Source of the DNA: Afipia sp.
GTDB taxonomy: Bacteria > Pseudomonadota > Alphaproteobacteria > Rhizobiales > Xanthobacteraceae
Assembly (NCBI GenBank): GCA_020056155.1
Contig: JAGVII010000569.1
Coordinates: 1 to 10,176, forward strand
DNA length: 10,176 nt
Direction: 5' to 3'
Under the pieces are notes generated by a model. It was given only the letters and a program-made list of their open reading frames with translations. It had not been told where the DNA came from and made no database searches. The translations under genes and the position numbers were made by a program. Each line of letters starts with the position of its first letter. Positions within the stretch are counted from its first letter, which is position 1. Below are positions 5,193 to 10,176 of this stretch, piece after piece.

Positions 5193-6295
5193 TGCAGCGC
5201 CGTGATGCTTAAATACGAATAGTTTTTGGTTTTGACGATCGAGAACAGAAATTTTAGCGTGTTCGTCGTGGAATAGGCGCCATCGACTTTTGTAAAACCG
5301 CTCGTCGTGATCGCGCCGGCGCTGGCGCCGTTGAGAACTTCCAGCACAATCGAACATTCTGCGGCTGGCGGCGCCAGCGTGAAAGCCCCATTCGCCGTGA
5401 TGTACTTGAAATTCCCCGTGAGGGGATCGGGCGTGTAGGTGCCGGCCGATACCGTGCCGTCATTATCGCTGGTCGCGGTGAATCCGCCGGTCAAATTCTG
5501 ATTGCCGGCTAAGGCGGCCGCTCCCACCTCGGTCGGCGTGTTCGCAATAACAGGCTTACCGCTGGCCTTCGTATACCCTACGCACCGGACCACGCCCGCG
5601 GCGTATCCGCGGAAGACCGCTAAATCGCCCGCCGCCGTTGTGATATTCGCGCCGCCTGGCAATACGAGCGAGGCACCGTTCGTGAGCGTCAGCGCGCCGG
5701 TGAAGCGCACCGTTCGTTCGTGGCCATCCGAGAGCGTTATCGTCGTGATCGCCACAGCGCCCGTGACATCGACCAGGTCGCCGGTCGCCGTCTCGAGATT
5801 GATCGTCGCGGCCGACGCAATATCCGCGCCGTGAACCGACAGATTGTCCAAGGCAGCTTTTTTTGACGCGACGTCCGACAGGTTGTTTGTCGATGTCAGA
5901 TCTCCAACGCCAGGCGCGCCGGCGACCTGAAGGTGCCAATCGGCGAACGTCCCCGCTCCACCGATCTTACTCACGTCGATCGACAGCGAAGTGCCAACGT
6001 AGGCGGATACGATGCCTTCCATGAAGTTCGCACCGTTCGCGGCGGACGCCGCGCGAGCGTAATTTCCTACCTGATACGCGAGCCCGGCCTGCGTCGTGAA
6101 AACCTTCGTAACCCCGTTGGCGATCAGCAGCGACGTCGCCGACGTGCCACCGTAACCAGCACCCGGCTGGGAGCCGACCGCTGTGAGAAAATTGTCGATC
6201 GTGATGCTGCGCGTTGTCGCGCCATCCACGATGAGCCGATCGTCCGCGTCAGGGACGACAACATTTGGCAAATCCTTGAGACGGATATTAGGCAT
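5189..6295 (-). CDS. Tail fibre-like protein, modular
   Basis: This is a 368-residue protein. The N-terminus (IRLKDLP...ADDRLIVDG, 4-25) resembles short virion-attachment segments of phage fibres. A first module (about 45-130) contains GLAYQVGNYARA, FMEGIVSAY and GTFADWHLQ. A linker motif NLSDVASKKAALDNLSV follows (138-154), of the type repeated in many fibres. A second module (about 160-245) runs through GDLVDVTGA and AAGDLAVFRG to VRCVGYTKASGKP. The C-terminal ~120 residues are beta-rich and end in YSYLSITALQ. It probably assembles as a trimer on the tail and binds the host surface. ATG 6295 is preceded by a strong GGAGG ten bases upstream. There are no visible enzymatic motifs. Confidence 0.75.
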   Translation of the reverse strand: MPNIRLKDLPNVVVPDADDRLIVDGATTRSITIDNFLTAVGSQPGAGYGGTSATSLLIANGVTKVFTTQAGLAYQVGNYARAASAANGANFMEGIVSAYVGTSLSIDVSKIGGAGTFADWHLQVAGAPGVGDLTSTNNLSDVASKKAALDNLSVHGADIASAATINLETATGDLVDVTGAVAITTITLSDGHERTVRFTGALTLTNGASLVLPGGANITTAAGDLAVFRGYAAGVVRCVGYTKASGKPVIANTPTEVGAAALAGNQNLTGGFTATSDNDGTVSAGTYTPDPLTGNFKYITANGAFTLAPPAAECSIVLEVLNGASAGAITTSGFTKVDGAYSTTNTLKFLFSIVKTKNYSYLSITALQ

Positions 6296-6305
6296 GCCCG
6301 CTAGG

Positions 6306-6310
6306 CCTCC
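6306..6310 (-). promoter_or_regulatory. Strong ribosome binding site of the second fibre gene
   Basis: GGAGG on the leftward strand, ten bases before ATG 6295, in the 45-bp gap between the two fibre genes. It confirms the start and suggests independent, efficient initiation within the late transcript. Confidence 0.65.
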
Positions 6311-6340
6311 ATGGCAAAATCAGGTGACGGCAATTCAGCG

Positions 6341-7756
6341 TCATTCATCGCGCCCGCGGCGGTCCCAATAACCGATCGTCGTCAGGCCGATTGTGGTGTT
6401 ACTTGCGGATGCACGAAGTGCGAGCTGGGCCGAAGTATTCGTGAAAAACACACCTTGGCCCATCAAGCCGTTCCCGATCGGGCGGATAACGCCCATCGGC
6501 GCGGCGAGGATGCTGGGCACGCCGTCGGTGTCACCGGGCGCGCGGATATAGATCTCTGACGCGCTGCCCGCCGCGTAAAGTTCAAGAAGGACCTGATTCA
6601 CGAGACCAGATGGGACAGTCAGCGCCTTCAGGACGCTCACTGTGCCGAGGGCTGGGTCCAGCGAATCCAGGATCGGGGTTTTGTACCGAAAGAAGTCACC
6701 CAGCTGCGTGAACGGAAGAAGGGAGCCGGCCGTTCGCACGAAAGACGCAACGCGCCGATACACCGTGTAGCCGGTAGGAAGAACGCCGGCTGGGTCGAGC
6801 GCGGTATGAAAGAAAAAATCGGTCTGACCGTTCGGCTTGCCGATTGCGAAGAAATGCCAAGTCCCGTCTGCTAGCGCGGCGCTGGAACGTCCGCCCGCGC
6901 CGCTCCCGGCCGCCCAGGCCGAGTCCAGTTGCTTGGTCATCCCGGTCAAAATCAGGTTCTTGGTGTCGAGCGCATCCCGGCATTTGCCTGCGGACACCGT
7001 GATATCGTTGGCTACGTCCGCGCCGTTCGAACATGTGAGCCCGAACAAATACCCTTGCGGAATTGCGGAGAGAGTGCCGCCTATCAGACTGAGGCCTGAG
7101 CCGAGCAACAATTCCTCAAAACCGCCGCCGATCGTGCCGCCGCTGATATACGCGTTCGTGAAGCTTGATCCCTGCAGATCGATGTGCGTCGCATCGATCA
7201 CCGTGATCAGCCAGGTGCCGTTTGCCTCGGTGGTGCCGAGCACATCCGAAACCGTCTTGCTCTGGCCTGTCGCGAAGGACGACGAGTCCGCAACAGTGAC
7301 GCGGATCAATCCGGCGCCATTGTTCGCCGCGCCAGTGATCGTCAGCGCCGCATTGGAATTCGAGCCCAGCAGCTTCGACGGCCCGGACGGATGGAAGAGT
7401 TTTTGAAGCGTGACGGCTTTGTCCGGAATGCTGTTGGTCGTGACGCCAGTGATGATTCCGTTCGCGCCGATCTCAAGGACCAGCGTACCGCCGACGGACA
7501 GCCCCCATCCGGCATCGGTCTTGAACCAGCCGCTGTTAGGCGCCGAGGCAAACGGAAGAGCCGGCGCACCGACTGTGCCGTTCGCCAACTTCAGCGGTCC
7601 GCTCATCGGCGCCGCGCCGTTTCGAGGCAACCGGTTGGTCACCGCCTCGGCCAGGTCCTCTAGCGGCGGATTGTGCTGGCTGGCCTGGATCGTCTCGCCG
7701 GTTACAGCGAGGTAGCCAGGCGGGAGCGAATAAATTCCGTTGCTATCACTGGGCAT
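6341..7756 (-). CDS. Tail fibre-like protein, N-terminal virion-binding type
   Basis: This is a 471-residue protein. The N-terminus (NGIYSLPPGYLAVTGETI, 6-23, then QHNPPLEDLAEA and LPRNGAAPMSGPLKL) matches the start of tail-fibre proteins common in alphaproteobacterial phages. A Gly/Ser beta region at about 135-210 includes GTTEANGTW and VIDATHIDLQGSSF. At about 296-360 is the fibre module with ADGTWHFFAIGKPNGQTDFFF, then LPTGYTVYRRVASF, then LLPFTQLGDFF, a known recurrent tail-fibre domain. The C-terminal ~100 residues are beta-rich and end in TTIGYWDRRGRDE. ATG 7756 has GGGGAAAA about ten bases upstream. It opens the fibre block after the ejection gene and the divergent small membrane gene. 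Host-surface binding is inferred. Confidence 0.78.
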   Translation of the reverse strand: MPSDSNGIYSLPPGYLAVTGETIQASQHNPPLEDLAEAVTNRLPRNGAAPMSGPLKLANGTVGAPALPFASAPNSGWFKTDAGWGLSVGGTLVLEIGANGIITGVTTNSIPDKAVTLQKLFHPSGPSKLLGSNSNAALTITGAANNGAGLIRVTVADSSSFATGQSKTVSDVLGTTEANGTWLITVIDATHIDLQGSSFTNAYISGGTIGGGFEELLLGSGLSLIGGTLSAIPQGYLFGLTCSNGADVANDITVSAGKCRDALDTKNLILTGMTKQLDSAWAAGSGAGGRSSAALADGTWHFFAIGKPNGQTDFFFHTALDPAGVLPTGYTVYRRVASFVRTAGSLLPFTQLGDFFRYKTPILDSLDPALGTVSVLKALTVPSGLVNQVLLELYAAGSASEIYIRAPGDTDGVPSILAAPMGVIRPIGNGLMGQGVFFTNTSAQLALRASASNTTIGLTTIGYWDRRGRDE

Positions 7757-7840
7757 TAGGCGGTTTTCCCCATAGCGGCGCGCGGCTCTCGGAAAGAGAA
7801 CCTTTCAAGAACGTGGGAATCGGGTTAGGTGTGGCGGGCG

Positions 7841-8110
7841 ATGACTTTGAAAATCATGCAAGCCGCCGTCTTCTTTGGAGTGCTGCTGTCGCAGGGCGCC
7901 TATCACTGGGCGCAGCGCGATCTGGCAGCATTCGTCGTCGCGTTGCTTGCAACGATCTTCGCGACGGCAATCGTCGTTGAAGTGCAGGATCGCCTTCGAA
8001 AGATCAGCGGCCGAGCTGCGCCATCAAGGCAGCCGCCAGCGCCTGCTGTCCCGCCGATGCAGCCGAATGCCTTGATGCGCTTGCCTGGCGCCGATCGAGA
8101 GCATCGATAA
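7841..8110 (+). CDS. Small two-helix membrane protein, moron candidate
   Basis: I do not recognise a family. The product is 89 residues from ATG 7841; a GTG at 7829 would add four residues. Two hydrophobic helices (about 3-22 and 28-47) flank a short loop with HWAQRD. A basic segment (RLRKISGR, 51-58) and a Pro-rich tail (PSRQPPAPAVPP) follow. It would be a hairpin in the inner membrane with both ends probably cytoplasmic. It is divergent from the fibre gene, 84 bp away, and its last 107 bp overlap the 3' end of the ejection-protein gene on the opposite strand. Being rightward inside a leftward late operon, it probably has its own promoter, but none is convincing. It could be a superinfection-exclusion protein or antiholin/holin; function unassigned. 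Confidence 0.58.
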   Translation: MTLKIMQAAVFFGVLLSQGAYHWAQRDLAAFVVALLATIFATAIVVEVQDRLRKISGRAAPSRQPPAPAVPPMQPNALMRLPGADREHR

Positions 8111-10130
8111 TCGCTTGAATATGCCGATCACGCTCCGGCCCTTGCGCGGTCAGGATCCGCGCGACGTCGCCGCGCGCTTGGTTTTGCGCGCGTTCCGTCA
8201 TCGCGTTCAGCGCCTTCACACCGCCGCGCTTTGCAGCGGTGAGCGCCATGCCGAGCCAATTTCCCGCCGGCGTGACGATGGCATTCTCGTTGATTGTCGA
8301 AGGCTTCATCGCGGCCGCGGCAGACAGGCGCTGCGCCGTCTGCGAATTCTCGACCACCTTGTGATGGGTATCGCGAAATTTGAGGTTACGCTCGACGGTG
8401 CGCATCAGCTCCGCGGCCGCGTCATCACCATGAACGGTCGCGATCTTTGCGGTGTTCCAGCCGCCCTCACCCTGCAGCTCGCCGCGTAGCGCCTGCAGGT
8501 CGTTGGCCTTGGTGCCGAGCTTGCGCTCGATGTCGCCGCGGCTTCCCTTGGCGAATGCGATGCGCTCCCCGGCCTCGAGCTGCTCAAACTCGTCCAGGAA
8601 GCGTCCCGGTGATGCCGTCGTCTTGCCGTCGCCGAGATATTTGGTGCCGAGATCTACCGCGTCGGCGCGGCGTGCTAGCGAAGAAGATGTGCGGTTCGCT
8701 TCGGCATAGCCCGGCACCTGGCGCTCGAGCGCCTGATTGAGGCGAAATCGCAGTTCCTTAAGCGAGGCCTGCTGAGTGCGGAACGCCGATGCCGGCACAC
8801 CGAGACCGGGCGCATCGTACTCGATGACGTTATCGATCTCCTGTTTGACCTTGTGCAGCACGGAAGCATTGTTCTGTGATACCGGCACGTCATCCCACAG
8901 CTGATTTCCCCGGGCGTCGTACTGCGGAAAGCCTTCCGCATCGACTCGCGGCCGCCGCTCATAGCGGGTCATCATGTCGCGCAGCGTCTGAAGTGCTCTC
9001 TGCTCGAGGCCGACCGACTGCGGAATCATGTCGTCGAGTTGCGCAAGGATTGGCGCGGTGCGAACCGCCGGCGCACTGTCCAGCGCCTGCGGATAGGCAA
9101 CGCTGTCCACCTCGGACCGGCGCGCCTTTATGGCGTTCGTGACGGTGAGCGGATCTTCGGCGGGGCCGAGAGCGCGATCGACGTCTCCCATGATCCGCGA
9201 ATTTGTCGCGCGATCGCGCTGCGTCAGCGCCGTTTGCAGCACCGATCGGCCTTCGTCGCTATTGAGCGACGCGCCCTGGGCTTTGCCGAGAAACGCCGGA
9301 CCGGCATCGGCGAGCATGGCGTCCGGGCCCAGTCGATCGACTTCAGCGCGGACCGCCGCCGGCGTATCGGCCTCCATCGCCTTGACCATATGATTGGATG
9401 CGCGGCGCGACATGCCGTCGGCGACGTTGCGAACCGCATCGAAGCCGCGAGCGGCCGCCGTGGTCGCGACCGGCGACAGGATCGCCGCTCCGATACGCGC
9501 TGGCGTTTCGAACATGGTGCCCTTCGTGGCCTGGCCGGCCGCCTCGCTCGCCGCGCCGGGCAGCATCGCCTGCGTGATCAGCCTGGTGCCGACAGAGCCC
9601 GGGCCTCCGACCGCATTTGGCAGAAAGCTGCCGATCGTCTGGGCGTATTCCTCGGCGGTATTTTTCGGCTTGTAGAATTCGCCGGTCACCTTCTCGATGC
9701 CGCGCTCGATCGAATCCGGCGACGCCAGCTTGTTAACATCCGCCGGCATCGGCGCATCTTTGCGCGGGCCGCTGATCGCATTGAAAAGCGGATCGAACAG
9801 AAACTTGTTCGCACCCGTGTGCGCGAGATCCGAAAGCATCGGCACCAGGCCGGCCAGACCTATCGCGCCCTTGGCGACGCCGGTACCGCCGGCCTTCATC
9901 AATCCGAGCACGCGGCTTTCCGCATCCGCCGGCGTGACGTCCGGCGCCGGCGCTGCCGTTGGCTTCTCAGGGATGGGCGCAGGAGCAGCGGCAGCAGGTG
10001 CTGCCGCCCCAGGCTGCGCGCCGAGCGACTTCGCGATTTCTTCGACGGTTGCGTTCTGCTCGGCCGGCGACAGCTTGAGAAAGCCGTCGTCGATCTCGAC
10101 CTGACGTCCGCCAATATCGAGCGTCGGCAT
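8004..10130 (-). CDS. Probable DNA-ejection / internal virion protein
   Basis: This is a 708-residue protein. Residues 1-37 (LDIGGRQVEIDDGFLKLSPAEQ...EEIAKSLG) form a small N-terminal module repeatedly seen at the start of large virion proteins of alphaproteobacterial phages. An Ala/Pro linker follows (about 38-68). Residues ~76-100 and ~175-235 are Gly/Ala-rich and hydrophobic, possibly membrane-active. The remainder is long and helical, including KQEIDNVIEYDAPG, ELRFRLNQALERQVPGYAEAN and RADAVDLGTKYLGDG, a pattern common to ejected internal proteins of podophage-type virions. No lysozyme or transglycosylase motif is evident. ATG 10130 has GGAG nine bases upstream and lies four bases after the stop of the preceding gene. 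Its 3' end overlaps the rightward membrane gene by 107 bp. Role is inferred from layout and resemblance. Confidence 0.68.
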   Translation of the reverse strand: MPTLDIGGRQVEIDDGFLKLSPAEQNATVEEIAKSLGAQPGAAAPAAAAPAPIPEKPTAAPAPDVTPADAESRVLGLMKAGGTGVAKGAIGLAGLVPMLSDLAHTGANKFLFDPLFNAISGPRKDAPMPADVNKLASPDSIERGIEKVTGEFYKPKNTAEEYAQTIGSFLPNAVGGPGSVGTRLITQAMLPGAASEAAGQATKGTMFETPARIGAAILSPVATTAAARGFDAVRNVADGMSRRASNHMVKAMEADTPAAVRAEVDRLGPDAMLADAGPAFLGKAQGASLNSDEGRSVLQTALTQRDRATNSRIMGDVDRALGPAEDPLTVTNAIKARRSEVDSVAYPQALDSAPAVRTAPILAQLDDMIPQSVGLEQRALQTLRDMMTRYERRPRVDAEGFPQYDARGNQLWDDVPVSQNNASVLHKVKQEIDNVIEYDAPGLGVPASAFRTQQASLKELRFRLNQALERQVPGYAEANRTSSSLARRADAVDLGTKYLGDGKTTASPGRFLDEFEQLEAGERIAFAKGSRGDIERKLGTKANDLQALRGELQGEGGWNTAKIATVHGDDAAAELMRTVERNLKFRDTHHKVVENSQTAQRLSAAAAMKPSTINENAIVTPAGNWLGMALTAAKRGGVKALNAMTERAQNQARGDVARILTAQGPERDRHIQAIIDALDRRQASASRHSAASAGQQALAAALMAQLGR

Positions 10131-10133
10131 TAT

Positions 10134-10176
10134 TTAACGCTCCATTTGATTCCGCTCGAGGTCGCGCCGGCAGGCG
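10134..10176 (-). CDS. C-terminal end of an upstream late gene (partial)
   Basis: The leftward frame entering from the right edge reads ACRRDLERNQMER and stops at TAA (10136-10134). This is four bases before the ejection gene's ATG, and it contains that gene's GGAG ribosome binding site. The close spacing fits the preceding gene of the same late operon. Too little is visible to name it. Confidence 0.45.
   Translation of the reverse strand, partial: ACRRDLERNQMER
10140..10143 (-). promoter_or_regulatory. Ribosome binding site of the ejection gene
   Basis: GGAG on the leftward strand, nine bases before ATG 10130, inside the end of the preceding frame. It supports the chosen start. Confidence 0.5.

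Noticed and set aside
9697..10104. Rightward open frames opposite the ejection gene
   Set aside because: Ala/Gly/Ser-rich shadows of the leftward 708-residue gene, with no family signal.
1..10176. CRISPR arrays, tRNA genes, insertion sequences, attachment sites
   Set aside because: I looked for regular direct repeats with spacers, cloverleaf arms, transposase motifs and terminal repeats and saw none. The only regular repetition is the protein-level propeller repeat.

Overview
The window is a GC-rich (about 60% by eye) piece of tailed-phage or prophage DNA. The tail-fibre, lysis and virion protein sequences resemble those in phages of alphaproteobacteria, especially Bradyrhizobium/Rhodopseudomonas-like hosts. 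This host call rests on remembered family resemblance, not on a search. No integrase, capsid, portal or terminase gene is present, so phage, prophage and metagenomic fragment cannot be told apart here.

Layout. (1) Positions 1-~1000 hold a rightward run of small accessory genes: a coiled-coil hypothetical protein, a DUF2829 protein (the Thoeris anti-defence Tad2 family), and a small KOW/SH3-like protein. (2) Positions ~1000-1075 hold hairpins, the strongest at 1001-1029, where this run converges with the leftward late operon. (3) Positions 1080-10176 are almost entirely leftward late genes. In order of transcription they are: the tail end of an unknown gene (10176-10134), a 708-residue probable DNA-ejection/internal virion protein, two modular tail-fibre-like proteins, a small beta-rich tail protein, a seven-repeat beta-propeller protein, and a lysis cassette. 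The lysis cassette is a GH108 endolysin with a C-terminal membrane anchor, an Rz-like i-spanin, an overlapping Rz1-like lipoprotein o-spanin, and an XhlA-like coiled-coil/membrane holin-type protein.

Two small rightward genes interrupt the leftward late operon. One (4229-4534) encodes a 101-residue protein with a signal peptide. It starts 28 bp from the divergent propeller gene and stops one base from the convergent tail gene. The other (7841-8110) encodes an 89-residue protein with two membrane helices and runs 107 bp into the 3' end of the ejection gene on the opposite strand. Both look like morons, separately transcribed accessory genes inserted in a late operon, and both products are predicted to reach the cell envelope.

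How the parts fit: the leftward genes deliver DNA (ejection protein), recognise the host surface (fibres and propeller), and then lyse the host through inner membrane, wall and outer membrane. The rightward genes look like host-interaction functions: probable sequestration of an immune signal by the Tad2-like protein, plus two uncharacterised envelope proteins. The best candidates for undescribed biology are the two morons, the propeller protein, and the unknown neighbours of the Tad2-like gene.
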